A stretch of DNA of 64,000 nucleotides from Rhytidiadelphus loreus (taxonomy: Eukaryota > Streptophyta > Bryopsida > Hypnales > Hylocomiaceae). The notes beneath the pieces are model-generated. The model did no database searches. It was not told where the DNA came from and saw only the letters and a program-made list of their open reading frames with translations. The number at the start of each line of letters is the position of its first letter. Position 1 is the stretch's first letter. Below, piece after piece: positions 24,712 to 35,645 of the stretch. The stretch covers positions 39,310,935-39,374,934 of the forward strand of contig OX344764.1 in NCBI GenBank assembly GCA_947034895.1, read 5' to 3'. The position numbers and the translations under genes were made by a program.

Positions 24712-24813
24712 AAAATTTGAACCATTTCTCAATTTGTGCGAGTCATCGTAGTGCAGGGGTCATGCTAATCTTCTGTTTATTGTTCCAATTTTATGAGATG
24801 TCTCCGAAGAGAC
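24712..24813 (-). ncRNA. U6 spliceosomal snRNA-like copy, probable pseudogene
   Basis: Read on minus, the 102-base stretch follows U6 from end to end: the 5' stem GTCTCTTCGGAGACATC, then AAAATTGGAAC, AGAAGATTAGCATGACCCCTG, and the 3' part ACAAATTGAGAAATGGTTC. Compensating changes keep the 5' stem paired. The invariant ACAGAGA box is altered (AAACAGAAG) and several other conserved positions differ. No plant upstream sequence element or TATA box was seen before it, and an A-rich run follows the 3' end. This is best read as a retroposed pseudogene. Confidence 0.8.
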
Positions 24814-25217
24814 AATCTTTGTTAACTTAGTGGCAATTAATTCAACAAATAAGCTCCCAAGATTAAAACAAGCTTTCCTGGACTAGGATGTTTGACCTTA
24901 CAAAAAAATTAGTGTGCCTTGTGCCATTGACATAGTCAAAATAATAGTAAAAGTAATTTCTAATTTCTAAAAACTTCTAAAATTCATAACACCACAAAAT
25001 AAAGCATGTGCACCCCTCCACATAAAGAGCTTTTTGATGGTATCAAGAGCATGAGTAGGCGACTTAGAGTCTAGGAGATCTCACTATAACAAACAAACAA
25101 TCTAACTTAATGGATGGATATCATGCCCAAAGTGCCTAACAAATCACCAAGTTCAACTTGATTTGGTGCGGTAACACTTTATTTTGCACTTGGATTGATA
25201 AATAAGTGGCAAGGTCC

Positions 25218-26018
25218 TTAATCCTTGAATGTCGCCAAGGACGTTTATTAATTGATGGATGACAAAGAATCCTTCTATGTAAGACAAAAGTTCAGATGCT
25301 CATCTTTGGAATTTTGTATGAAAGGGGAGGGTCCTACATAGTAGTTTGACCTCTAATGAGTACTCTTGGTTTTTTTTAAGTCAATGATTCACATGGTACC
25401 CAAAAGGATGATTTCCGCGATCACTAATCCATCCTTCAACCTCTAGAGGACCATAAGGCCACTAGGTGATTTCTATGACTACAATTGTAGAAAATTTGAA
25501 ATGTGAACCTCACTAGCAATCTGTAAACAACAAAGAGACCCTAGATGATTTTTTTGTTGAACTTGTTGGTGCAATCTAATTAAGAAATGATCAAGTGAGC
25601 AGTTTTTTATGAATTTTTTGTGAATGGAGAAGGCGCTCTAGGTCATCACTTCAAATCTTCATATCTTTCTTCCACATTCCAAAATCATTTGAAAGAATTT
25701 ACACATTAAAATCATGATGATATGTAATTGTGGAAGAAATCACAGTTTTTTGAGCACTTTTGAACATTCCAATTTCACCATATCTACATAGTACCGCCTA
25801 ACCAAACATCTTTCATCATCTTATCAACAATGGCATTTTCTCAAAAAAAGTGTGATTTCATTGATCTTTTATCATAGGAAATCTACCTAAGTCTTCTTTC
25901 ATTTCAACAGTGGCGATCATCAAAATTATTCTACACAAATGAGGAATTATGCTTGTTACAAGAGCTAATCAAGAAAACAAGACCTATGCTCAAACACCCC
26001 CGGTCCTTTGGGGATTAA
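25218..26018. mobile_element. TTAA-flanked piggyBac-like MITE, copy e
   Basis: The left end TTAATCCTTGAATGTCGCC and the inverted right end TTAATCCCCAAAGGACCGG enclose 801 bp, the same size class as copies a-c. The left part aligns with the short copy d at 21961. Both ends share the variant TTAATCC. Confidence 0.55.
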
Positions 26019-26975
26019 CGGGTTAAAAATAAACTTGTATAGGGAAGTTCTATTAGTAGTGTGACCTCTAGGTCATAGCCCAATTTGAGCCCAATTTGGT
26101 GGATTGTCTATTCTAAGCTATAACTTTCCTATGGAATTGAAATTGCCTTTACTTTCTCAAAAAAATTCTAAGATTAAAGAAACTAGCTTTTGTGGTTTTC
26201 TAAATTAAAAAGAAAGTAGGTCATACCTACATTCTTTGAACAATAGAATTTTTGTAAAGAAAAATTTGAAAGTGTGCACTAATCAACTTCACATTAGTAA
26301 TTTGTTAGTACACAAATATTCAAGCCAAGTCACCACCAACACTTGTTAGACCCACACACTACACAATCTCTAGGGAATTCTCAAAAAATGATTCCCACCA
26401 AAAATGTATATAATGATCCACAAGGCACTTAAGGGCCTTCATAAGCAACATCGCCAAGGTATGGGAAAGGGCAAGTCTCTAGGGTTAGTACAATACTAGA
26501 TACCATAAGAGAATGCAAGGTTTGAAGGGACCCTAGTGTCTTTCAAACTTAACTTCGAAAACAACAACAATGAAGGCAAAAAATTGCTCCTAATTAAAAC
26601 ATTGTTTGGCAAAATTTTGGTTCAATGTCCAAAAAATCCACTATAATAGATCCAACGGGAACAAAACACAAATAAGTGGTGGTTTGAAGGAGAGTAACCT
26701 TAAATAATTTCCCCAAGGGCACCCTTCCTTCTCTCTTACCTAGTGGTAATTATCCAATCTCAACCTCAATTGAGACCTACTAAAAATGAGAGATTGGCAT
26801 CAACAATTCCACATCAAAATCCATGTCTTCCTTTTCCTTATGTCCCTCCAAATTTTGTAGTGCAAGTACCTATACCAACAACATTACTTATAAATGTAGG
26901 ACTAGTACAAACTTTAATGGTTAGTTCAACAATGGTTATCCAAGAATACAAGAGCCATCTAAACTTGAGGCACAA

Positions 26976-27717
26976 TTGTTGGATTTAACTCATAAATCTG
27001 AAGAACTAGCCGTTCATTTAAATAATGCTAAGGAAAAAAAGGGACAACCTCTTAATGACAGGGCTAACATTTGGTATACCATTGTAAAGGCCAAGGTCAC
27101 ATCTTATCCGATTGTCCTTCTCCACCTAATCTACCTCGTAAATGTAGATTTTGTGGAGGAAAACATGAAACTGAGTCTTGTAGCAAATTACAAAAGAGTT
27201 TAATAGTGGTTGCAAATCAACGCAATCCCCAACACAATCAATTTGGTCAAGTCTACTTAATGGATAGTAACGACAATAATAATAACAATAGTTACAACCC
27301 CAATAGATTTGTACGGCAATCTAATTATAGAAAAAATCATTTTAATCCCAATTTTGTGCCAAACAATCAAAATTTTAATTCTAACTTTAATCCTAAATTT
27401 AATGCAAGCAATTTTAACAACGGGGGGTATAGTACAAATTTCCAAATCCCAATTGATATATTTGACAAATCCTACAATCCAAAATAAGGGTTGGAATCAA
27501 ATGCCATACAGGGGTAATAATCCAAGTTGACAAGATAATTCCAATGTGATGGGTTACAATTGTAAACAAATGGGACATTATGCTAGGAATTGTCCGAATC
27601 CAAGGGCAAGTGTTTCTCATGTACCATTATGTGGTAATTGCAATGAAGCAGGCCATACATCTAAAGAATGCAATGGACCAAAACAAAAAAATCCACGAAA
27701 TAATGATGCGTTAGTGT
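26976..27717 (+). pseudogene. Retrotransposon gag with four CCHC zinc knuckles, disrupted
   Basis: Nucleocapsid-type protein. Four knuckle units are visible: YHCKGQGHILSDC near 27080 (first Cys lost), CRFCGGKHETESC near 27142 (one residue short), GYNCKQMGHYARNC near 27550 (first Cys replaced by Gly) and an intact CGNCNEAGHTSKEC near 27630. The link between them (27220-27480) is extremely Asn-rich. At least one frameshift and one stop separate the pairs. Only the last knuckle keeps the full CX2CX4HX4C spacing. Confidence 0.65.
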
Positions 27718-28047
27718 AGAAAAATAATACAGGTCCAATATTAGTCATGATTACAGAAGATAGAGTTGTTCATCATGTGTCTATAAATCAAGAAAGCTCA
27801 CCAAATCGTTGTGATAATTCAATTTTAGAAGGACAATCTAAATCTCATAATGAAGTTAAAAATGTTGAATGAGTGATAACCAAAGCCAGACTTGCTAAAC
27901 AAATACCAATAGGAAGCCAACCGATAGTAAATATTGACGAAATTGTTGTACCAATAGGGATTAACACTAATACCAATAGGAATGTAGAAAATCCACTACT
28001 AGTGGTGATACCACTGATTCAAGCGGGGTCTACTACTATTCTAATAG

Positions 28048-28607
28048 CTCGGGGGGTCATTTAGACTGTCCATTAGAAACCACGTGCGAACAAAACTTTG
28101 GACCCCCTATATACTTTTTGAATTTTAAATAAAACAAAATTAAAAAATATGAATAGATTTTCCTACTTTGAAAGTTTATGTTTTGAATTATTGATATTTT
28201 TATTTGTTAATAATAATTAGTTACAAATTTTTGAAGTAAAAAGATACACTGTAGAACTGAAAAATAACTTTCACACCCCTATATTATATAAGAAAAAATT
28301 GTCTAAAAAATGAACAAAAAATTCCTAAAAATAACTCATTATTGAAAGCTCATTTTGAGTTGAATATTGACTCAATGGTCATCTAAATGTGTCCTCTATA
28401 ATTATTTGAGTTGAAAAACATGCCATTTTAGTTCATTTTCAACCTCTTCTACAAATCATTTCATATTTTATTTGAGTTGGAAATTTTGGCAATACAAAGC
28501 TATAGTCATTATTAAACAATGTTCAAAATTTTAGGTTGAAATTATAGTTTATTAGAAACCACTTGTTCGCATATGGTTTGTTATAGTAGAACTAAGTGCC
28601 CCCCAAG
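28048..28607. mobile_element. Mutator-like MITE, copy 1 (nested in gypsy relic)
   Basis: About 560 bp with ends CTCGGGGGGTCATTTAGACT and, inverted, CTTGGGGGGCACTTAGTTCT. The flanks TCTAATAG (left) and TCTAATTG (right) look like an 8-9 bp target duplication with one change. The interior is the reverse complement of 61274-61856 and is related to 44283-44719. It splits the retroelement coding region. Confidence 0.7.
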
Positions 28608-29321
28608 TCTAATTGGTAATAATGAGAACAATTTATTAAAAAATAAATTCAACGGGGTTTGTTCTATCCCAAAATCCACAATTGGTGCAATTTGTAACAC
28701 CATTAATAGATTTAGTCCCACTGGTAATTCCAAAGAAATCTAATCTAAAAATGGTTAACCTAGTAACCAATGGGGAATTTCAAGAATATTGTCCAATTCC
28801 GGGAATTTTTAACAATCCATTAAAAAAAAATTCACAATTGAGTAATAGTAATTTAAATGTACAAAAATCAAGGGCTAAAAGATTGGAATTATTGCCTAAA
28901 TATTCCAATTAGAGTAAATAGATAGTCTCGATTAGAGAGCAATCATTGCTAGTTAAGTCCAATTGGCACTTCAAAAATTAAAGAAGTAAACCGATTGGAA
29001 TTATGCATGAGATACGTGCATATGACATTTTAGAGGATTTAGGAAATTTAAAAGCCAATATATATATAAAACAATTGTTAGAAGTGGCACCACATTGTAG
29101 GCAAGGTTGACAAATTTCAACGTCTAGGGGCAGATCATGTCCAAAATTTGGATGTCCGGATGTCCAAATGTCCATATTTTGCGGACGCCCAAATGCAGTG
29201 GATGACGTCCCTTGGACGCCATTTGTCGGACGTTTCGACGGTCAGTTGGGCGGACCGATAGGTGGACGGGAATAGCGGATCAAAGGGGTTGTAGCCCTAT
29301 ATGATTTTTTTTAAATGAGTT

Positions 29322-29771
29322 TTGGGCTTTGGAGCTTTTGCTTTAGGAACCCTTGAAGTTCTAATTTTCCTTGAAAACGGTGTAAAGTGCATAGTTGGAG
29401 CCAAATGCACTTCAACATTCAAAAAAGAAGTTGGTTCTAAGCTTAAAAAAAGGAGAAGAAATGAAGATGGCATTGCAATTGAAGACAAAAATGCAAGAGT
29501 TATAAGGTCAAAGATTGAGGCTAAGAAAATTGCGCTCTTTCTGAGGTCTCTAGTTGCGAGGATTAGGCCGAATGGAAGGAAAGAAGAATATTGGCACATG
29601 GTATCTGATGTGCTTCTGGAAAAATACACAGAGAAGAAGTTGAGCGTTGAGGAACATTTGATTTGGGATTTTGGGTTGTTTCTATATATACAAGTTAACC
29701 TAGAGCATCTGGACTCATTGCAACATGTGAACGAGGTCTTGAAAGTGAATACAATTGCAAGAGAATTGTAG
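29322..29771 (+). CDS. Hypothetical 149-residue protein
   Basis: An uninterrupted frame with a basic stretch (KKRRRNEDG) followed by helix-rich segments (RKEEYWHMVSDVLLEKYTEK, EEHLIWDFGLFLYIQVNLEH). Just upstream, 29130-29280 is GC-rich and repeats GGACG/GTCCG motifs. No family was recognised. The frame starts in sequence that also looks coding upstream, so it may be an exon of a larger or mobile gene. Confidence 0.35.
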   Translation: MGFGAFALGTLEVLIFLENGVKCIVGAKCTSTFKKEVGSKLKKRRRNEDGIAIEDKNARVIRSKIEAKKIALFLRSLVARIRPNGRKEEYWHMVSDVLLEKYTEKKLSVEEHLIWDFGLFLYIQVNLEHLDSLQHVNEVLKVNTIAREL

Positions 29772-30744
29772 GAAAATAGATGTTGTGGATTCATGAATTA
29801 ATCATAGGATCTTGAAGATTATTGTAGAAAGAGTTGACCAATGCAAGAGAGTTGAACATAATCATAGTTGCATTGAAGATCATGAAGTTTGACCAAGATG
29901 AATTTGGTGTTCAACAAAATGCAACTATGCTAAGCAATCAATAGTACTAAGAGTGCCAAGTAATACTGAAGAGTGTCAAACAATTAATAGTGTCAAGGCA
30001 ATCAATTGAAAAAACGGAAATAAAAAATAAAAAAAATCTTCTGATAAGAATAGAAGAACCGGGAGTAGTGAGTGGGATCCAGAGAATTGCGGTCAAACAA
30101 CTTATTTTCCCACAGCTAGGGTGACAGGGCCAATTTGGGCGGTCCCTGTGGGGGACCAAAAGTAGTCTGGGCTCAACCATTCATTATATTACTGGCATCA
30201 AGATGTTGCAACAGTTTGCTCATTAGCTAATTCAAAGGACTAGTTGTGACATTAGTTGAAGAGGTTGTTAGGAATGGAAGCGATAATGCAGCTAAAGAGA
30301 GACTTACAATTGTTCATGCTGAAGCGGGTTTTTTGTTATTATTTGACTTACAACTTGAAGTAGCAATGGACCATTTTCTATTGTCCCAACATCTTAAAAC
30401 CCTTTGAGATTTTTCCACTCTTTCCTACTTTTACCACACGTTGGCAAACCTTGGTACGTTTGATTTTTGACACAAATCTAAGGGTTGCAATCATGGCTAG
30501 AGTTAGATCAATATTCAAGATTTTTGAGCACTTCTTTTATTATTAGTAACCAATCAGTTTTTACTTTCTCAGGTTACATGAAACTCAGACACAAAATTAT
30601 GATAGGTCTATACTTTGAAAGGAGGTAGGGCTGGTGTTAGAATATGGTCTGTGCTAGATGATAATAATGTTTACTTTTTGTGGTCCATTGAACTAAAAGG
30701 CACATGTGCAAGCAAGGAATATGGTGATAACCTATTCCCAATGA

Positions 30745-30965
30745 ACCGAGAAGATGTGTTTTGAGGTATTTTGAGCTCCCCTGGTCGTCCCCTTGTTGCT
30801 AAAAAAACAGGGGCCATCTGATGGGGATAAAAAAAATTTGAATCCCCCTTGGCACCGTTGATTTGGAGGAGGGCGTATTTAGGGGTGTTTTGAGCCCCTG
30901 GTCCTCCCCTTGTTGCCAAAAAAACAAAGGCCGTCCGATGGGGAGAAAAAAAATTTATCCGTTGA
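30745..30965. repeat. Imperfect tandem duplication, period about 118 bp
   Basis: Two adjacent copies share GTTTTGAGG / GTTTTGAGCCCC, then CCCCTTGTTGC-AAAAAAACA and GATGGGGA-AAAAAAATTT. A triple CAAAGGCTAGGGTTTCTT motif follows at 30980-31030. Background: 29772-30744 holds no recognised gene. Confidence 0.6.
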
Positions 30966-31175
30966 TCTTGGAGAAGAGGCTAGGGTTTCTTCAAAGGCTA
31001 GGGTTTCTTCAAAGGCTAGGATTTCCTCATAAAGTAGGATTTCTAACGGGTGTTTCTCATTCCGATTTCCGAGCGGGTGATTTCAAGTAGGTGATTTCCA
31101 AATAGAGTTTCAAAGCGTTGTTTTGGGGCATAGTTCGTCAAGGTAAGGATGAAGGCAAGGGTGTAGAGGGTGAGG

Positions 31176-31470
31176 TCGCAACACAGCTCATCGGAGAGGG
31201 CACAAAGCTTGAATTTCAACGCGCCAAGAAGGTGCAGCTCGGTGAAATCGCAACACGGCTCGTTGGAGGGGGCACAGAGATTGATTTCAACGTGTGAAGA
31301 AGGTGCAACTTGGTGAAATTGCAACACAACTCGTTGGAGGGGGCACAGAGCTTCAATTTCAACGTGTGAAGAAGGTGCAGCTTGGTGAGGTTCCAAGACA
31401 TCTCGTTGGAGGGGAAGCACAACTTCAATTTCAACACGCAAAGAAGGTGCATCTCAGTGAGTTCTCTAAA
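31176..31470 (+). repeat. Tandem repeat, period about 71-72 bp, protein-like
   Basis: Four units keyed by CTCGTTGGAGGGGGCACAG and GAAGAAGGTGCAGCT. In the plus frame from 31294 the unit translates to about 24 residues with LVGGGTELQFQRVKKVQLGE. The first two units shift frame, so it is either a decayed repeat protein or a minisatellite. No homologue was recognised. Confidence 0.7.
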
Positions 31471-32426
31471 CAGGTTTGAGTATCCAAAATGAAATAATAC
31501 CAGATTTTTTTACTTCTAGGATCTTCAAATTGCAAAGGAATTGTATGCTTCCTAGGCTGACATTTTCAATTTTTTCCATAATCTGTGTTTGTTGCACTTT
31601 GGTGTTCAAAGTAAGTTGCACTTCAAAGTTCATCAGACATTTTTTCAATATTATACAAAATCTTAAGTCTTTTCATTGTAGACAGAGATTGTCATTGCTG
31701 CGTAATTCTCATTCATTTAGGCATAGCTGCTTCTCTATGCCTAATGCCATGGCTTCATGGGCTTTGGAGACAAATTGCCATGGTAAAATCTGATTTTGTA
31801 ATTAAAAAAATAAAAATAAAAATTCAGCATCTTGGATAGCATGTATATAAGCAATGACAGGAACTCATGTGTACTACAAGATCTAGTTTGAGAAGAGAAA
31901 CTTAATTGAGAGTGTGAAGGTTTTGAAGTTGAACAATACATGAATTCATAATGTGATCTCAACAACTGCTTTCTAAGTGCTTTCTCTAGAATCTAAGGTT
32001 AAAAAATTAGTTTAGTTGACAGGTTAAACATGACTTTGTTGGAAATGTTGTCTAATTCATCTACAGGCTTCTGAGTTCTTTTGTGAATATGAATTCGGAT
32101 TTCTTTAATTGTGCAGGAAGTGCTTTGCAAGTGGGCAACTACTTGAGGATAGTGACTTATAAGCAGGTTAGATTTTACAAGCAGATTTATAGGCAATTGT
32201 TAGTGTATTTAAGGTTGGATGCCTTTTAGATGTTAGTAAGGTTATAGTTTAGTATTGGGTAGAGGTTAGGCAAGTTACTCCATTAAGACAGATTAGAAGC
32301 ATAGAATCAAAAGAGGCAAAATGCATACCTCAAAGCATATTAAAAGAATACAAACATGTTCATTGTGCTGGCTTGTCCATTGTGTTAGCAAAACTTGTGA
32401 TTTCTTAGTATTCTCCTACATTCTAC

Positions 32427-33421
32427 TTGATGAACAGTGTTTCTACATGGCACTACCTAAAGGAACTACCTAAAGGAGCTGCTTGTGGAGCTATATCAAC
32501 ACAAAAGGAAGATTCTAAAGTCACTAGCATTTCAACAGATGAAGCATACACTTCTACTAAGAAGCCCATTCCACTAGAAATTACTCCTGTTGAGAAGAAT
32601 CCAATGAATAAACTTCATTGAAAAAAATAGCCCGGAAAACTCCTATTCCTAAGAAACTACCTACAAAGCGGACTCCTGCACAGTTCAAGGAGATGGACCT
32701 TAGTGTTACCATTTCTATAGGAAGTGCTGACATTTCTATTGAGCTATTGGGAAAAATAGAAGAGTTCATTGACAAAGAGTGCATTGCTGGACTTTATTCC
32801 ATCGAAAGAGGTGGAGCTTTGTCTAGACTCCACTTGCAAATGGTATGCCGTCTTTTGACTTCTTCAGCAGCAATGGTCAATAAGCGCTTAAAAACTTGTC
32901 TTGACTAAGATGATGCTGAGAATGCCCCTGTGGGGCACCACATTCTCACAAAGGTGCTCCGTAACACTAGACTCCATACATTCATTGGAATGTTGGGAGA
33001 TTGTGTCAAAGACAAAGGTGAGGACCATTTTCAGTGCGTGCACCAAAATGTCTCAGAATTCCAAATTGATGAAGGGATTGAAGAGTATATTAAGTATGGT
33101 ACTCCATTCGCGAAGAACCAAGTTGTTCTTACTCACACTAACCTCATCAAGAGGGCAGCCACATATTGCAGGTTTAAGTTGAAGAAACAATTGGGAAGTA
33201 CTCTTCCAGACACTCTTTTGCCCATGCTGCGCTCTGGACAATACATTCCTTCAGCTTCATCGGTGTTGCCTATTTGTCAAGGTAGGATGGAATATACCAG
33301 AGCTGCAGCCCTTTGGAAGTGCATGATGAATCCAGATAGTGTTGAAATGGATGATGTGACTCAGATTTTCTTTGAGCACACAAGTCCTAGATCCCGCCTA
33401 GCTGATTTGGGGCGCCAATGA
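32427..33421 (+). pseudogene. Replitron-like HUH endonuclease (CRESS-type Rep fold), inactivated
   Basis: Rolling-circle-type endonuclease of a DNA transposon. From 32618 one frame carries LSVTISIG (motif I position), IERGGALSRLHLQMV with the His-hydrophobic-Gln of motif II, and near 32990 MLGDCVKDKGEDHFQ, where motif III normally has Tyr-x-x-Lys. Here Tyr is Asp. A single TAA at 32906 splits the frame at CLD-x-DDAEN, where Trp is expected. The rest (HTNLIKRAATYCRFKLKKQL, TRAAALWKCMMNPDSVEMDD) matches in style the C-terminal half of these proteins. 32427-32620 supplies the N-terminus in another frame. Assignment rests on motif order recalled from the family, not on a search. Confidence 0.6.
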
Positions 33422-33825
33422 CTTGCAGCACAACTTGGTGAGGCGTGAGAAGGGGCTAAGCACGATTATGTCCTTCCAAGAAATGCTCTCCAACAACTTT
33501 GAATTTTTTGTAAGTTTTTTGCTTTTATCATCATTTTGAAGTTTTTTTGTAAATGAGAATCTTTTTTCCTTCCACAATATTCATACATTCAAGTGTCTAT
33601 GTCGATGGAGATGTTCCAGTGGAACCATAATCAGATCAAAATGAAGTTATAGTAATTGATCGTACGCAAGATGCAACTCTTTCTGATGCACAGATACTTC
33701 TAACCCATGGTGATGGAGGACATCATACAGAGCATTCGCCCATGTACATCCCGGTAGCATATGGAGACCGAGACATACACACTAGTTTTGTACTTTAGAA
33801 TTGCACTATGGACACAAGATGATGT

Positions 33826-33995
33826 ACTTTTGACATTTTCACACATTTTGACATTTTCAAAGACATCTGAAAATTTGTTTCAGATTTGTGATTTTCAAAT
33901 TTACAAATGACATTTTGACATTTTGACATTTTCAAGCCAATCTGAAATTTTCACACATTTTGACATCTGACACAATCTGAAATTTTGGCTTCCAT
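33826..33995. repeat. TTTTGACA-type degenerate repeat
   Basis: Multiple copies of CATTTTGACATTTTCA and TCTGAAATTTT over about 170 bp, just 3' of the Replitron-like relic. They could be part of its 3' region. 33600-33800 shows a short open stretch (IDRTQDATLSDAQILLTHGD) that may be another exon of the same element. Confidence 0.5.
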
Positions 33996-35555
33996 GCCCC
34001 TTTTGTACCCCTTTAGAAAAAAATTGACAACAAATGGGATATTGCCACATGGCCCCCATTTGAAAATCTACTTTTGTTTTTGTTGGAAATCACATTTCCT
34101 CACAATCACCTCAAAAGATGCAGGAATTGCATTACAATATACAAACCTTTGGTTGGTTACGCTTGCATGTTATATTAGTGCCATGTTCATTTGCGATTTT
34201 GTTATTTTATCATGTTATATTGGTGTAGGATTTGTGATTTTCTCACTGTCACTATTTTTCTCAATCTCCTTGTTTCTTTAGATTTTGGTGTAGCTTTTGT
34301 ATGGCTTGACATCAAAACCCGTGGCATGGTTGTAGGTGATCCAGTGAAGTATGTTGGAGCATTCAGTCCAGGTTTGGCTAGAGGTCATGCCCAAGTTAAC
34401 CATGCTTCCACTTCTAGATACAAACAACCACTAAGGTAAACCAGCCTATGACAAGCAGATTGCTTGATGTGGTATGTTGCCATTAGCAAGAATAATCAAT
34501 TTTTTTTCATACAAAGACACATGTGAGAAATGAAGAAAGCAACTGAAATTTTAATTTTTGGACAAAATATGAATTTTTTGTGAATTTTTGAAGTGTGCTG
34601 TCCAATAAGCCGAAAACAGCCTGTAGACTACCCCAAATCAGCAAAAAAGTGTTTCCATGATGGTCATCTTCCCTCCTAAAACAATCATAGCATTTTCTAA
34701 GATGGCTACAAGACTTTCTAACATGGACATGACATTAAGAAATAAAAAAACTATTTTTTACTACCAATTTAGACTAGATTGGTATAAGTGTCCATGATAG
34801 TTACTAATAACTTCATGACTGTACCCCAAGGCTTTGATAACAACTACAAATCAGCCCAATGCAGTCTTAACCCCATTTTTCAGGAAAAGTCTCTCATAGA
34901 TTGATAAATGACTGTAATGGGAGGGATCACTAGGTGTCTGTCATGGGTGGTTTGCCTGTCATGGGCTGGTTTACCTTAGAAGGAAGGTGCATATTTTGTG
35001 ACGAGTATAAAAACGCAGGCAAATGTTTAGGCAAACGTTAGGCTTGTCTACTGTGAATGTCTAGGAAAATCCATCAAACTTGACGAGGCAAAAACACAAG
35101 GAAATCAATAATAATGTCCCTTGTTTAGACTATAATGTCACATAAAACATGGTGAATTTTTTGGAAAAATTGAAGACAAGTGGCAACCATGTCAACGCCA
35201 CATAGACATGAACTGCCATTTGGATTTTTTCAAACGCAGCATGTTGATGACGTGGATGTTGATGTGGCAAAATTAAAAAATAATGTGGCAATTTTTATAT
35301 TCCAACATGGCATGTCGAATCAGTAGGCTGTGATAGGATTTCGCAAATTACATGATGTTCAACAAAATGTTCTATTTAACAAATACCTGTTTTTAAGAAC
35401 GTCAATAGCAACATGGGAATGATTTATGGTCATGTTCATTTATCATTAGCCATGTATTTTATGTCGAGCAAATCATCTACAACATCCAAAATTACATTGA
35501 TGATGCTATAGTGGATGTCTACTTTAGAATGACCATACAAAATCTACCATACATA
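33996..35555. other. Intergenic with short unexplained open stretches
   Basis: 34281-34439 holds a possible exon (LDIKTRGMVVGDPVKYVGAF) after a TTTAG acceptor-like site, not assigned to any family. 35050-35100 resembles the arm of the CACTA MITE at 14927 (GGAAAATCCATCAAACTTGA). Nothing else was recognised. Confidence 0.35.
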
Positions 35556-35559
35556 ATAG

Positions 35560-35645
35560 ATCATATATAGTACACAATACACCATATATAGTACATAATA
35601 CACCACATATAGTACACAATACACAGTTCATTATACACAATATGT
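35560..35645. repeat. Tandem repeat, about 23 bp
   Basis: Three imperfect units of the type ATATAGTACACAATACACCA followed by a fourth degraded one. It is short and AT-rich, with no coding meaning. Confidence 0.7.

Larger units (their letters stand above)
26743..29110 (+). mobile_element. Ty3/gypsy-like retrotransposon relic (gag to protease spacer)
   Basis: A degraded plus-strand retroelement fragment. A zinc-knuckle gag region (listed separately) is followed by a stretch with VITKARLAKQIPIGSQPIV. After a nested MITE at 28048-28607 comes a block near 29010 reading YDILEDLGNLKANIYIKQLL, which resembles the gag-protease spacer of plant gypsy polyproteins (YD-x-x-xDL...A-x-I...QLL). Several frames are needed to read it and stops interrupt all of them. 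No long terminal repeats or polymerase were identified. Confidence 0.6.

Noticed and set aside
22946..26025. One 3-kb TTAA-flanked element
   Set aside because: The 25218-26018 pair shares the exact TTAATCC ends and the family size, so the 22946 end is treated as a lone or truncated end.
35050..35100. Second CACTA MITE
   Set aside because: Only one arm-like segment is visible, with no CACTA terminus.
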